A stretch of 64,000 nucleotides of DNA from assembly GCF_040095835.1 (NCBI RefSeq), contig NZ_JBBMFT010000004.1, positions 124,001 through 188,000 on the forward strand, written 5' to 3'. Origin of the DNA: Flavonifractor hominis (GTDB lineage Bacteria > Bacillota > Clostridia > Oscillospirales > Oscillospiraceae). A program made the position numbers and the translations under genes. Below the pieces are notes generated by a model. It was not told the origin of the DNA. It searched no databases and saw only the letters and a list, made by a program, of their open reading frames with translations. Within the stretch, counting starts at the first letter, position 1; every line of letters starts with the position of its first letter. Positions 20,473 through 30,419 of this stretch are shown one piece after another.

Positions 20473-20638
20473 ATCACTTTTGATCTTCTGCTGGTTCACC
20501 CTACCACCCCTGGACTGATTCTGGCCCTGTTGGATGGGAGAGGATTGAGGAAATCGTCCAGGTATTTGAGCAAATGGGCTCAGATTGCCCAAGCAGACAT
20601 GATTTTTGACGTTTTTGGGGGTATGGAGCCTGTTTTCC

Positions 20639-20667
20639 TAGACATTTTCCCGGAGTTTCGCTATAAT
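20639..20667 (+). promoter_or_regulatory. thiI: Promoter of thiI-cinA
   Basis: TAGACA (20639-20644), 17 nt spacer, perfect TATAAT (20662-20667), 41 nt before the thiI start. Confidence 0.7.
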
Positions 20668-20708
20668 GGCTTTCGATTGAGAGAACTTGCATCGAAAGAG
20701 GAATCGAT

Positions 20709-21875
20709 ATGAACGAAATTATTCTGCTGAAGCTGGGTGAGCTGGTGCTCAAGGGTCTGAACCGCCGCACCTTTGAGGACCGGCTGATCGCCAACGCCAA
20801 GCGCCGTCTGCGCCCCCACGGGGATTTTAAGGTATACACCAAGCAGTCCACCATGTATGTGGAGCCCAAGAACGACGCCTGCGACCTGGACGGGGCATGG
20901 GAGGCCATGACCAAGCTGTTCGGCGTGGTGGGGCTGAGCCGGGCCCGGGCCTGCGAGAAGGACAAGGACGCCATGCTCCAGACGGCCATTGAGTACCTGG
21001 GGGACAAGCTGGCCGCCGCCAAGACCTTCAAGGTGGAATCCAAGCGGGCGGATAAGTCCTTCCCCATGACCTCTATCCAGCTGTCCCAGTACGTGGGAGG
21101 CGAGCTGGATGAGAAGTACCCCAACCTGGCCGTGGACGTGCACCACCCGGAGCTCACCGTTTACCTGGAGGTCCGTGACTACGCGGCCTACGTCCACGCC
21201 GATCCGGAGCCGGGCGCCGGCGGCCTGCCGGTGGGCGTGGGAGGCCGGGCGGTGAGCCTGCTCTCCGGCGGCATCGACTCCCCGGTGGCCTCCTGGATGA
21301 TCGCCAAGCGGGGTATCGCCCTGGAGATGGTCCACTTTTTCTCCTACCCCTACACCTCTGAGGAGGCCAAGCAGAAGGTGCTGGACCTGGCCAAGCTGCT
21401 CACCCCCTGGTGCGGGCGGCTCACCGTCCACGTGGTGCCCTTCACCGCCATTCAGGAGGAGCTGCGCCGCAAGTGCCCCGAGGATCTGTTTACCGTGCTC
21501 ATGCGCCGGTTCATGATGCGCATCGCCGAGCGGGTAGCCCAGCGCTGCGGCGCCGGTGCCATCGTCACCGGCGAGTGCCTGGGCCAGGTGGCCAGCCAGA
21601 CCATGGAGGCCATGCGGGCCACCACCGCCGTGTGCACTCTGCCCATCCTGCGTCCCGTGGTGGGCATGGACAAGGAGGAGATCGTCCGCATCGCCCGGAA
21701 GATCAACACCTTTGAGACCTCCATCCTGCCCTATGAGGACTGCTGCACCGTGTTTACTCCCCGCCACCCCCGCCTGCGCCCCGTATTGGGCGAACTGGAA
21801 GCCGCCGAGGCCGCCCTGGATGTGGACGGTCTGGTGAATGCCGCTGTGGAGGGTATCGAGCGGATTCAGGTATAA
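20709..21875 (+). CDS. thiI: tRNA 4-thiouridine synthase ThiI
   Basis: Makes 4-thiouridine at tRNA position 8 and, in some bacteria, helps thiamine thiazole synthesis. The 388-residue protein has an N-terminal ferredoxin-like/THUMP region, the PP-loop SGGIDSPVASWMIAKRG (about 181-197) and YEDCCTVFTPRHP near 340. It lacks the C-terminal rhodanese domain of the E. coli protein, as is usual in Firmicutes, so the sulfur donor is probably a partner cysteine desulfurase encoded elsewhere. Start ATG at 20709 after AGAGGAA. The gap to cinA holds a hairpin. Confidence 0.95.
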   Translation: MNEIILLKLGELVLKGLNRRTFEDRLIANAKRRLRPHGDFKVYTKQSTMYVEPKNDACDLDGAWEAMTKLFGVVGLSRARACEKDKDAMLQTAIEYLGDKLAAAKTFKVESKRADKSFPMTSIQLSQYVGGELDEKYPNLAVDVHHPELTVYLEVRDYAAYVHADPEPGAGGLPVGVGGRAVSLLSGGIDSPVASWMIAKRGIALEMVHFFSYPYTSEEAKQKVLDLAKLLTPWCGRLTVHVVPFTAIQEELRRKCPEDLFTVLMRRFMMRIAERVAQRCGAGAIVTGECLGQVASQTMEAMRATTAVCTLPILRPVVGMDKEEIVRIARKINTFETSILPYEDCCTVFTPRHPRLRPVLGELEAAEAALDVDGLVNAAVEGIERIQV

Positions 21876-21877
21876 TC

Positions 21878-21910
21878 ATTGCAGGGGCGCACACCGTGCG
21901 CCCCTGCAAT
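21878..21910 (+). terminator. Perfect hairpin between thiI and cinA
   Basis: A 15-bp perfect inverted repeat (21878-21892 with 21896-21910) with a 3-nt loop, followed by CTTCTTAATC. The T tract is poor, so it may attenuate or protect RNA rather than terminate fully. Confidence 0.6.
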
Positions 21911-21941
21911 CTTCTTAATCCAACAAAGGAAGTGCATCCCC

Positions 21942-23196
<1,255 letters not shown>

Positions 23197-23198
<2 letters not shown>

Positions 23199-23242
23199 AA
23201 ACAGGGTGTATTTCCCTTCCCGGGAAATACACCCTGTTTTTT
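23197..23242. terminator. Bidirectional terminator between cinA and mnmA
   Basis: Perfect 19-bp stem (23198-23216 with 23222-23240), with A and T tracts on the two sides. Confidence 0.93.
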
Positions 23243-24248
23243 ATCCTGCGATCCAGGCGCTGCCCACCACGGTATCCCCGTCGTAGAACACCGCCATCTG
23301 CCCCGGGGTAGGAGCCCGGGCGGGATGCTTCATGTCCAAACGGATCCCGTCACCTTCAGGAGAGAGGATGGCCGCCTGCTCCGTGCGGGAGTGGCGCAGG
23401 CGCACCGTCACCTCCATGGGCCCCGTCAGAGCCTCGATGGCAATCCAGTTGGGCTGCACACCGTGCACCACGTCCCGGCCAAGATCGGACCCATCGGAGA
23501 GAACCACCTCGTCCGTCTCCGGCCGGATGGCCGACACGTAGTACCGGTGCGGGCCCGACACTCCCAGTCCCCGGCCCTGGCCCAGGGTGTAGTGGTGGAT
23601 GCCCTTATGGCGGGCCAGAATCTTGCCTTCTTTATCCACAAAATTCCCCTCCGGTGTGGAAAACCCACGCCGGTCCAGCCAGGCAGCATAATCCCCGTCG
23701 GGGATAAAGCAGATCTCCATGGAGTCGGGCTTGTCGGCCACCGGAATGCCGAAGTCCTTTGCCAGCGCCCGCACCTCCCGTTTTTCGTAATTTCCCAGGG
23801 GAAAAATTATGTTTTGCAATTGTCCTCTGGTAAGCCGGGCCAGCATATAGGACTGGTCGTTGGCGGGCATTCCCTTTTTCAGCAGGCCATTTTCCACCCG
23901 GGCATAGTGGCCGGTGGCCACATACCGGGCGCCAATGCGATCGGCCAGGCGGAAGAGGGCGGGAAACTTCACCGCCGGGTTGCACCGGGCGCAGGGCAGG
24001 GGGGTACGCCCGGCCTGATAGTCGGCGGCAAAGGGGGCGCACACCTCCCGCTCCAGCTCTGCCCGGATGTCCGCCACTTCCAGGGGAATCCCCAGGCGGT
24101 CGGCCACGGCGGCGGCGTCCTCCTTGCCGGAGCCGCCCAGTCCGATGTCCAGATAAAGGCCGGTGACAGCAAAGCCCTGCCGCTGCAAAAGGGTGGCCGC
24201 CACGGCGGAGTCCACTCCGCCGGACAGGCCCAAGACAATGGGTTCCAT
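23241..24248 (-). CDS. mnmA: tRNA-specific 2-thiouridylase MnmA
   Basis: Thiolates U34 of Lys, Glu and Gln tRNAs. The 335 residues show the PP-loop LGLSGGVDSAVAA at the N-terminus, the catalytic cysteine in PCARCNPAVKF (about residue 96), ATGHYARV, and the persulfide-forming cysteine in MEICFIPDGDY. It is somewhat shorter than the E. coli enzyme (about 368). It starts 9 nt after mnmG, so both enzymes that modify the same wobble uridine are cotranscribed. Confidence 0.95.
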   Translation of the reverse strand: MEPIVLGLSGGVDSAVAATLLQRQGFAVTGLYLDIGLGGSGKEDAAAVADRLGIPLEVADIRAELEREVCAPFAADYQAGRTPLPCARCNPAVKFPALFRLADRIGARYVATGHYARVENGLLKKGMPANDQSYMLARLTRGQLQNIIFPLGNYEKREVRALAKDFGIPVADKPDSMEICFIPDGDYAAWLDRRGFSTPEGNFVDKEGKILARHKGIHHYTLGQGRGLGVSGPHRYYVSAIRPETDEVVLSDGSDLGRDVVHGVQPNWIAIEALTGPMEVTVRLRHSRTEQAAILSPEGDGIRLDMKHPARAPTPGQMAVFYDGDTVVGSAWIAG

Positions 24249-24257
24249 AAGTTCTCC

Positions 24258-26063
24258 TTACTTTTCCAAAAATACCATCAATACCGCAATATCCGCCGGA
24301 CTGACTCCCGAGATACGGCTGGCCTGACCCAGGTTCAGCGGGCGGATGCGGTCCAGCTTCTGCCGGGCCTCGATGCGCAGACCCTCCATGCTCAGGTAGT
24401 CCAGGTCGGGGGGCAGAGGCCGTTCCTCCATCCTCCGCTGCTCGGCCACCTGGCGCAGCTGCCGGTCGATGTAGCCCTGATATTTCACCGAAATTTCCAC
24501 CGCCTCGGCAATTTCGGGGGACAACTCCGGCCGGTCCGGGTCCACCCCGGCCAGGCCGGCATAGGTGTTCTCCGGCCGGCGCAGCAGATCGCACAGCCGT
24601 CCCTGGGCCGTGCCGGTGCGCTCCAGGCGTTTGATCTCCCGGTCCACGGCAGCATATTTGGCCTGCACCTTTTGGTACCGGGCGTCGCTCACCAGCCCGA
24701 TGGCGTGGCCCACGGGGCACAGCCGCCGGTCGGCGTTGTCCTGCCGGTGGAGCAGGCGGTATTCCGTCCGGGAGGTCATCATCCGGTAGGGCTCATTGGT
24801 GCCCTTGGTCACCAGATCGTCGATGAGCACCCCGATGTACCCCTGGTCCCGCCGCAAAATCAGCGGCTCGCGGCCCAGGATCTTGAGCGCCGCGTTCACC
24901 CCGGCCACAAAGCCCTGGACCGCGGCCTCCTCATACCCGGAGGAGCCGTTGAACTGTCCGGCGCCGTACAGCCCCGCCACCCGCTTGTGCTCCAGGGTGG
25001 GCAATAGCTGGGTGGGGTCGGCGCAATCGTACTCGATGGCGTAGGCCGGGCGGGTCATCTCGGCCCGCTCCAGGCCGGGGATGGTGTGGAGCATCTCCAC
25101 CTGTACATCCTCGGGCAGGGAGGAGGAGAATCCCTGGATGTACAGCTCCTCGGTGTTGAGTCCCATGGGCTCCACAAAGAGCTGGTGGCGCTGCTTGTCG
25201 GGGAAGCGGACGATCTTGGTCTCAATGGAAGGGCAGTACCGGGGTCCCACCCCCTCAATGGTACCGTCGTACAGGGGAGAGCGGTCCAGGTTGGCCCGGA
25301 TCACTTCGTGGGTACGCTCGTTGGTATAGGTCAGCCAGCACACCGCCTGGTTTTCCGGCGGAATTTCCGTCTCAAAGGAAAAGGGTACCACCCGCTCGTC
25401 TCCGGGCTGAAGCTCCATCTGGGAGAAGTCTACGCTGCGGGCGTTGACCCGGGGTGGGGTACCCGTTTTGAACCGGCGCAGCTCCACCCCCAGACTCCGC
25501 AGGCTCTCCGTAAGGGCCCCGGCGGCAGCCAGCCCGTCTGGCCCCGAGTCCCGGGTCACCTCGCCCACGATGGTGCGCCCGCCCAGGTAAGTGCCCGAGG
25601 CGACCACCGCCGCCTTGACCTGATACACCGCGCCATAGGCGGTGCGTACCCCGGTGACGCGGCCGTTTTCCGCCAGAATGTCGGTGACCTCGGCCTGCTT
25701 GAGCCAGAGGTTCTCCTGCCGCTCCAGGGTGTGCTTCATAATCTCCTGGTAGCGCCGCCGGTCGGCCTGGGCCCGGAGGGACCACACCGCCGGACCCTTG
25801 CCACGGTTCAACAGCCGGTATTGAATGCATGCCTGGTCGGCCGCCCGGGCCATCTCGCCCCCCAGGGCGTCCAGCTCCCGCACCAGGTGCCCCTTGCCGG
25901 TGCCGCCGATGGCCGGGTTGCAGGGCATGTTGCCCACCGCGTCCAGATTGACGGTAAAGCAGAGGGTCTTCAGCCCCAGCCGGGCGGCGGCCAGAGCCGC
26001 TTCAATCCCCGCGTGGCCCGCGCCGATCACGGCAATGTCATAGGTTCCCGCTTGATAATCCAT
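24258..26063 (-). CDS. mnmG: tRNA uridine 5-carboxymethylaminomethyl modification enzyme MnmG
   Basis: FAD-dependent subunit which, with MnmE, installs the cmnm5 group on U34. The 601-residue protein has the N-terminal dinucleotide fold VIGAGHAGIEAALAAARLG, CNPAIGGTGKGHLVRE, GTYLGGRTIVGE, the mid-protein EVIRANLDRSP and the C-terminal helical domain with EGLRIEARQKL. Length is near the family norm. The ATG at 26063 has GAAGGAAAC upstream. mnmE is not in this window. Confidence 0.97.
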   Translation of the reverse strand: MDYQAGTYDIAVIGAGHAGIEAALAAARLGLKTLCFTVNLDAVGNMPCNPAIGGTGKGHLVRELDALGGEMARAADQACIQYRLLNRGKGPAVWSLRAQADRRRYQEIMKHTLERQENLWLKQAEVTDILAENGRVTGVRTAYGAVYQVKAAVVASGTYLGGRTIVGEVTRDSGPDGLAAAGALTESLRSLGVELRRFKTGTPPRVNARSVDFSQMELQPGDERVVPFSFETEIPPENQAVCWLTYTNERTHEVIRANLDRSPLYDGTIEGVGPRYCPSIETKIVRFPDKQRHQLFVEPMGLNTEELYIQGFSSSLPEDVQVEMLHTIPGLERAEMTRPAYAIEYDCADPTQLLPTLEHKRVAGLYGAGQFNGSSGYEEAAVQGFVAGVNAALKILGREPLILRRDQGYIGVLIDDLVTKGTNEPYRMMTSRTEYRLLHRQDNADRRLCPVGHAIGLVSDARYQKVQAKYAAVDREIKRLERTGTAQGRLCDLLRRPENTYAGLAGVDPDRPELSPEIAEAVEISVKYQGYIDRQLRQVAEQRRMEERPLPPDLDYLSMEGLRIEARQKLDRIRPLNLGQASRISGVSPADIAVLMVFLEK

Positions 26064-26102
26064 GTTGTTTCCTTCTTAATCTATTTCTAAAATCCCACGC
26101 AC

Positions 26103-26990
26103 TTATTTTCCGTAGACGATGGATACCGCCCGGGTGCAGTTTTCGATTTCCGCACAGCTGGGCGCGCCGCCGAACTCTCCGTCCAGAGTCCAGGGCAGTT
26201 CCTGCGGGCTGGTAATCTTCAGCCGGCTGGTGCGGAAGCTGGTGACCAGCCCTCCCTCGTCGGGAGCCATGGCCAGCAGGGCCCGGATCACCGCCTGCAG
26301 CTGGATGGGATTCTGGGGCTGACGTACCAGCACTACCTCGAACAGCCCGTCGTCCAGGCGCACTGTGTCCGCCGCCGCTCCCTTGAACCCTCCTACCGAT
26401 ACGGTGTTGCTCACCATTCCGTAGCAGAAGCCGCCCTCTTCCGTTCCGCCGTCGTGCTCCACCCGCAGGGGATAGGCCTGGATGGAGCCAATGCGGGTGA
26501 CGCTCTCCAGCATGTAGGCCATATGGCCGAACACGTTCTTCACCGGCTGGGGGGTGTTATAGGCTACGTCGGTAAAGGCTCCAAAGGCTGCTACATAGAT
26601 AAAATACTTCTCATTAAACCGGCCGATATCCACCGCCCGCGGTACCCCTGCCGCCGCCGTGCGGGCTGCCGCCGCAATCCCGCGGGGGAGGGAGAGGTTC
26701 TTGGCAAAATCATTGGTGGTACCGGCAGGGATGTAGCCGATCTCCGGCCGGCGGGGAGCTTCCATCAGGCCGGTCACCACCTCATGGAGGGTACCGTCGC
26801 CCCCGGCACAGACAATGCGGTCAAATTCCTCCGCCCGGGTCTGGGCCACACGGGTGGCGTCCCCCGCCCCCTGGGTGGGATGGACTGTCACATCCCACGC
26901 CCCGGTCAGTTCCTGCTGCACATCGGCCAGGCGCCGGTTCAGCAGTCCCTTGCCGGCATGGGTGTTGTAGATAAACAAAAGACGTTTCAT
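26103..26990 (-). CDS. Diacylglycerol kinase family lipid kinase
   Basis: Soluble kinase related to DgkB/YegS, likely phosphorylating diacylglycerol back into phospholipid synthesis. The 295 residues carry YNTHAGKG at the N-terminus, the nucleotide motif CAGGDGTLHEV (about 60-70), PAGTTNDFAKNLSLP, and the C-terminal beta-sandwich domain. The true lipid substrate is uncertain because this family also includes sphingosine kinase-like enzymes. It leads the mnmG-mnmA run with its own promoter upstream. Confidence 0.9.
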   Translation of the reverse strand: MKRLLFIYNTHAGKGLLNRRLADVQQELTGAWDVTVHPTQGAGDATRVAQTRAEEFDRIVCAGGDGTLHEVVTGLMEAPRRPEIGYIPAGTTNDFAKNLSLPRGIAAAARTAAAGVPRAVDIGRFNEKYFIYVAAFGAFTDVAYNTPQPVKNVFGHMAYMLESVTRIGSIQAYPLRVEHDGGTEEGGFCYGMVSNTVSVGGFKGAAADTVRLDDGLFEVVLVRQPQNPIQLQAVIRALLAMAPDEGGLVTSFRTSRLKITSPQELPWTLDGEFGGAPSCAEIENCTRAVSIVYGK

Positions 26991-27022
26991 ACCATGTCTC
27001 CCTGTTCCGGTGTATTTTCTCT

Positions 27023-27050
27023 ATTATACCGATCCTGCGAAAAAAAACAA
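27023..27050 (-). promoter_or_regulatory. Promoter of the lipid kinase-mnmG-mnmA run
   Basis: Minus strand TTGTTT (27045-27050), 16 nt, TATAAT (27023-27028), 33 nt before the kinase start. Confidence 0.6.
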
Positions 27051-27062
27051 CCGCCCCCGCTC

Positions 27063-27091
27063 TTGCTTTTCCCCGCTAAAGCGTGTAGAAT
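27063..27091 (+). promoter_or_regulatory. azlC: Promoter of azlCD
   Basis: TTGCTT (27063-27068), 17 nt, TAGAAT (27086-27091), 36 nt before azlC; divergent to the kinase promoter. Confidence 0.55.
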
Positions 27092-27127
27092 AGACCGGCG
27101 AATGCTGACACAAGGAAGTGGACACCT

Positions 27128-27841
27128 ATGGACCGCAAAGCGCTCCGCGCCGCCTTTCCCGTGACCCTGCCGGTGCTGATGGGCTACCTGGCCATCGGCA
27201 TTGCCTTCGGGCTCATGCTGCAGGAGATCGGGTATAATTTTATCTGGGCCTTTTTTATGAGCCTGACTATTTATGCCGGCTCGGGTCAATATCTTGGGGT
27301 CACGCTTTTGGCCACGGCGGCCAGCCTGGGCACCGTGGCGGTGATGACTCTGCTCATCAATTTCCGCCACCTGGTCTATGGGCTGTCCATGCTGGAAAAA
27401 TTCCGCGGCATGGGACTGCGCAAGCTGTATATGATCTTTTCCCTGACTGACGAGACCTATGCGCTGCTCTCCTCCGCCCAGGCCCCCGTCGGTGTGGACC
27501 CCAAGCGCTTCTACTTTGCCATTGCCCTGCTGGACCACAGCTACTGGATTCTGGGCTCGGTGATCGGAGCCGTGGCGGGGGCGGTACTCCCCATCAATAC
27601 CACCGGCATCGATTTTGCCATGACCGCTCTGTTTGTGGTCATCGCCGTGGACCAGTGGCAGAGCTATTCCCGCCATCTGCCCGCTCTCATCGGCGGCGGC
27701 GTCACCATTCTGTTCCTGCTCATCCTGGGGCAGCTGTTCGGCCAGCAGCAGATGCTCATCGTCTCTCTGGGCGTGATCGTACTGCTGCTGCTGATCCTGC
27801 GGGACAAGCTGGAGGAAAAGGAGGAGAAGGAAGTATGCTGA
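27128..27841 (+). CDS. azlC: AzlC family branched-chain amino acid exporter, large subunit
   Basis: Polytopic subunit of the two-component AzlCD exporter (LIV-E type). The 237 residues begin with the family sequence LPVLMGYLAIGIAFGLMLQ, then YAGSGQYLGVTLL, NFRHLVYGLSML and FSLTDETYALL, with about seven membrane segments. The last codons overlap the azlD start by 7 nt, which implies coupled translation. No Lrp-type regulator lies adjacent. Confidence 0.93.
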   Translation: MDRKALRAAFPVTLPVLMGYLAIGIAFGLMLQEIGYNFIWAFFMSLTIYAGSGQYLGVTLLATAASLGTVAVMTLLINFRHLVYGLSMLEKFRGMGLRKLYMIFSLTDETYALLSSAQAPVGVDPKRFYFAIALLDHSYWILGSVIGAVAGAVLPINTTGIDFAMTALFVVIAVDQWQSYSRHLPALIGGGVTILFLLILGQLFGQQQMLIVSLGVIVLLLLILRDKLEEKEEKEVC

Positions 27842-28167
27842 CCACCGCACAGGCACTGGCCGCTATTGCCGTGATGGCCGGTGTTACTTTTCTCACCCGG
27901 GCGCTGCCCTTCCTGCTTTTTGACCGGGGAGACGCGCCCCCCAAGCTGGTACTCTACCTGGGGCGGGTGCTGCCCCCGGCCATCATTGCCATGCTCATCG
28001 TCTACTGTCTGAAGGGCATCTCCTTCACCTCCGCCGCCGGATGGATTCCCCAGACGGTGTCGATCGCAGCCGTGGTGGCCTTGCACCTGTGGAAGCACAA
28101 TAACCTGCTGAGTATTTTCGGCGGTACTTTACTGTACATGTTTTTGGTACAGACCATCTTTGCCTAA
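27835..28167 (+). CDS. azlD: AzlD family branched-chain amino acid exporter, small subunit
   Basis: Small four-helix membrane partner of AzlC, 110 residues: VTFLTRALPFLLF near the N-terminus, then LYLGRVLPPAIIAMLIVYCLK and WKHNNLLSIFGGTLLYMFL. Start ATG at 27835 lies inside the azlC 3' end with GGAGAAGG ahead. Typical length for AzlD. Followed by a strong terminator. Confidence 0.92.
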   Translation: MLTTAQALAAIAVMAGVTFLTRALPFLLFDRGDAPPKLVLYLGRVLPPAIIAMLIVYCLKGISFTSAAGWIPQTVSIAAVVALHLWKHNNLLSIFGGTLLYMFLVQTIFA

Positions 28168-28173
28168 ATAAGA

Positions 28174-28217
28174 AAGAACGCGCCCGTCCCGTTCCCGGGA
28201 CGGGCGCGTTCTTTTGT
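28174..28217. terminator. Terminator after azlD
   Basis: Perfect 18-bp stem (28174-28191 with 28196-28213), then TTTTG on the plus strand and a short T stretch on the minus strand. Confidence 0.92.
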
Positions 28218-28227
28218 TCGGGCAAAC

Positions 28228-28350
28228 GAGAACGCAGGTCCACGGCTCATGCGGACCTGCGCTCTCACAATCAAAAGAAGAGAAGAAAGAGAGGGGGGTG
28301 GTCTTTCAACCACGGGGATATCCTACCCCATGCCTGTGAACCTTTTTTGA
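28228..28350. other. Structured intergenic region without a recognised gene
   Basis: A 14-position stem with one mismatch (28228-28241 with 28253-28266) is followed by a purine tract and two short hairpins, GTGGT/ACCAC at about 28299-28314 and GGGG/CCCC at about 28315-28330. A tiny GTG frame (13 codons) after AGAGGGGG is possible but weak. It could be a small RNA or just 3' structure. Confidence 0.35.
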
Positions 28351-28380
28351 ACCGATTATGAATGTTTTGTTAAGTCTAAA

Positions 28381-29055
28381 CTAACCATTGTTTCGCCACT
28401 GGCTTAATGTCTCTTTCACATTCTCCTGGTGCAGTTGGGACGCCTGAAAACGCAGCAGCGCAAAGTTTAAATTAAACAGCGATCCCAGTCCCACCGCCGA
28501 AAGCACCGTACCCAGACCTACCTGACCACCCAACAGCCAGCCCAGCAGGATGACGCCCAGTTCCACCACCGCCCGGCACAACCCTACTGACCGGCCGCTC
28601 CTGCGGGCCAAAGCCACCATCAGTGCATCCCGCGGACCGGCGCCCAGCCCGGCCCGCATATAGAGCCAGGTGCCCAGCGCCAGCAGTTCCAGCCCTCCCA
28701 GGAGCATAACCACTCCCGGCAGCAAAGCCGTCATCTGCGGAATCCAGCCCAGGGCCAGCAGCAGATCAATAAATATCGCGCACAGAACGATATTTAAAAT
28801 TGTACCCACACCGAACCCTTCACCGCAGGCCACCGCCACCCCAATGGCGGCCGCTCCCACCAGGACCGATGCCGTACCGTAAGTGATGCCCAGCGTTTGG
28901 GATAACCCCTTTTGCAGCACGCTCCACGGCTCCAAGCCAATATTGGCCTGGAGCATCATCACGATCCCAACCGCACTGACCGCCAACCCCAGTCCGACTG
29001 AGAGGAGCCTCCGGCCATACGCCCCGCTCAAGCGCCGGGTTCCGGCAGTGGTCAT
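28381..29055 (-). CDS. YczE/YyaS/YitT-type integral membrane protein
   Basis: Membrane protein of unknown function, 224 residues with about five or six helices. Family-like segments are MLQANIGLEPWSVLQKGLS (about 34-52), GEGFGVGTILNIVLCA, and RAGLGAGPRDALMVALAR (about 133-150). In Bacillus the relative YczE lies near the surfactin locus; no transport substrate is established. It overlaps the regulator upstream by 4 nt (ATGA), so the two are translated together. It may move or sense a metabolite of the neighbouring lyase locus, but that is inference. Confidence 0.75.
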   Translation of the reverse strand: MTTAGTRRLSGAYGRRLLSVGLGLAVSAVGIVMMLQANIGLEPWSVLQKGLSQTLGITYGTASVLVGAAAIGVAVACGEGFGVGTILNIVLCAIFIDLLLALGWIPQMTALLPGVVMLLGGLELLALGTWLYMRAGLGAGPRDALMVALARRSGRSVGLCRAVVELGVILLGWLLGGQVGLGTVLSAVGLGSLFNLNFALLRFQASQLHQENVKETLSQWRNNG

Positions 29056-29780
29056 TGCGCTGCCTCCTCATCCTCCTGCTCCGTCTGGAGTCCATCCGGC
29101 CCCTCTCTACGGATCTGGGAGAGATAGCGGTACACGCTGGCCTGGGAACACCCCAGCGCAGCCGATACATCTTTTACCGCTCCTTTGAGCAGGAAAATCC
29201 CGCCCTGCTCCAGCGCGGTAATGATCTGGATGCGCTCCTCCGGGGTCAGCCGCTCAGGCGTTACGCCCAACCGGGCCAATTCCCGGTTGACCGCATCGCT
29301 GGCCACCGCGTCGATGGAGTTGTGGAAACTCTCCAGCGCACCCGCCTGCGGATTTTCCACCCGCTGTTCATCCATCTGGAAATTGAGTTCCACAAAGCTG
29401 TCCGGATGACACAGCCGGGCAATCTGCTCGCTCACTGCCTGATAACGGCTGTCATCAAAATTGATACACAGCATCCCCACCAGACGGTGGTTATGCTTGA
29501 TAAAAAGAGTGGAGGAACGCAGTTTGCGGCCATTCATGGAGATGCCACGATAGTGCAGGACGTAGTCTTGGTTCTCATAACTTTTATCCATGAGAATCTT
29601 CAACGCCACGTTGGTCAGCGGTGCCCCCACATTCCGTCCACTGACATGATTGTTGGCAATGGCTACGATGGAGCGGTTTTTGTCCGTCAAATCGTGCAGG
29701 GCTACTTCATAATCCGGCCCAAGGGCCTGCCCCAGAAACTCTGTGAGCTTGACATAGTGCCGCAGCAGTGGATTGACCAT
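29052..29780 (-). CDS. YheO/DauR-type PAS-HTH transcriptional regulator
   Basis: DNA-binding regulator of the YheO family; DauR in Pseudomonas represses D-amino acid catabolism. The 242-residue product has a PAS-like YheO domain (LGQALGPDYEVALHDLTDKN, GMLCINFDD) and a C-terminal helix-turn-helix (AVKDVSAALGCSQASVYRYL). I placed the start at ATG 29780 because the longer frame would begin inside the -35 box of a perfect promoter; ATG 29798 is an alternative. It faces ridA-tnaA-transporter and is the obvious candidate to control it. Confidence 0.85.
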   Translation of the reverse strand: MVNPLLRHYVKLTEFLGQALGPDYEVALHDLTDKNRSIVAIANNHVSGRNVGAPLTNVALKILMDKSYENQDYVLHYRGISMNGRKLRSSTLFIKHNHRLVGMLCINFDDSRYQAVSEQIARLCHPDSFVELNFQMDEQRVENPQAGALESFHNSIDAVASDAVNRELARLGVTPERLTPEERIQIITALEQGGIFLLKGAVKDVSAALGCSQASVYRYLSQIRREGPDGLQTEQEDEEAAQ

Positions 29781-29829
29781 AAGCCTTCTCACTTCCATAT
29801 AAGAATAAAATGAGGGGTTTACTGTCTGA

Positions 29830-29858
29830 ATTATATGCTCCTTTTGAGAAACTGTCAA
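29830..29858 (-). promoter_or_regulatory. Perfect consensus promoter for the regulator-YczE pair
   Basis: Minus strand TTGACA (29853-29858), exactly 17 nt, TATAAT (29830-29835). Predicted start near 29823. Confidence 0.85.
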
Positions 29859-29985
29859 AAGGTATTTCGAGAATTACATTAAATTAAGATAATTTTTTCT
29901 CACAATTCTCACACGGCATTTATGGTTTTTACATACAAACGATAAAAACTTTTTCTTTGTCTGGTATATTTTACACAATTCCTTC

Positions 29986-30018
29986 TTGACAAATCATTTT
30001 TGTGGTGATAAATTTATC
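29986..30018 (+). promoter_or_regulatory. ridA: ridA promoter with overlapping palindromic operator
   Basis: TTGACA (29986-29991), 17 nt, TAAATT (30009-30014). A perfect 12-bp palindrome GATAAATTTATC (30007-30018) covers the -10 box, the expected place for a repressor. The surrounding 29859-30041 stretch is strikingly AT-rich and has no gene. Confidence 0.65.
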
Positions 30019-30041
30019 GCAGATAGAAAGGAGGCGGACCT

Positions 30042-30419
30042 ATGAAACAAACGATTTCCACCACCAACGCGCCGGCTGCCATCGGTCCTTACGCCCAGGC
30101 AGTGTCGGCCAACGGCTTTGTCTTCACTTCCGGGCAGCTGCCCATCGATCCCGCCACTGGGGCTTTCCCCGAGGGCATCGCGGCGCAGACCCGTCAGTCT
30201 CTGACCAATGTGAAGGCCATCCTGGCCGAGGCCGGGCTGAGCATGGATCAGGTCATTAAGACCACAGTCTTCCTGAGCGACATGAACAATTTCGGCGCCA
30301 TGAACGAGGTGTACGCCACGTTCTTCCAGGAAGGCAGCTATCCGGCTCGTTCCGCCGTGGAGGTGGCGCGCCTGCCCAAGGACGCGCTGGTCGAGATCGA
30401 AGTCATCGCTGTCGTGTAA
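30042..30419 (+). CDS. ridA: RidA family reactive enamine/imine deaminase
   Basis: Hydrolyses reactive 2-aminoacrylate and related imines to 2-keto acids and ammonia, protecting PLP enzymes. The 125 residues match the family closely: NAPAAIGPYAQAV, FVFTSGQLPIDP, VFLSDMNNFGAMNEVYATFF, and YPARSAVEVARLP containing the catalytic Arg. Start at 30042 with a full AAAGGAGG. Placement directly ahead of a beta-eliminating lyase, whose reaction releases aminoacrylate, makes the functional link strong. Confidence 0.95.
   Translation: MKQTISTTNAPAAIGPYAQAVSANGFVFTSGQLPIDPATGAFPEGIAAQTRQSLTNVKAILAEAGLSMDQVIKTTVFLSDMNNFGAMNEVYATFFQEGSYPARSAVEVARLPKDALVEIEVIAVV

Noticed and set aside
20530..20712. 60-codon plus-strand frame before thiI
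   Set aside because: No ribosome site, it contains the thiI promoter and overlaps the thiI start; not a gene.
29781..29858. Longer N-terminus of the YheO-type regulator from TTG at 29858
   Set aside because: The TTG is the first half of a perfect TTGACA -35 box with TATAAT 17 nt on, so this stretch is promoter and leader.
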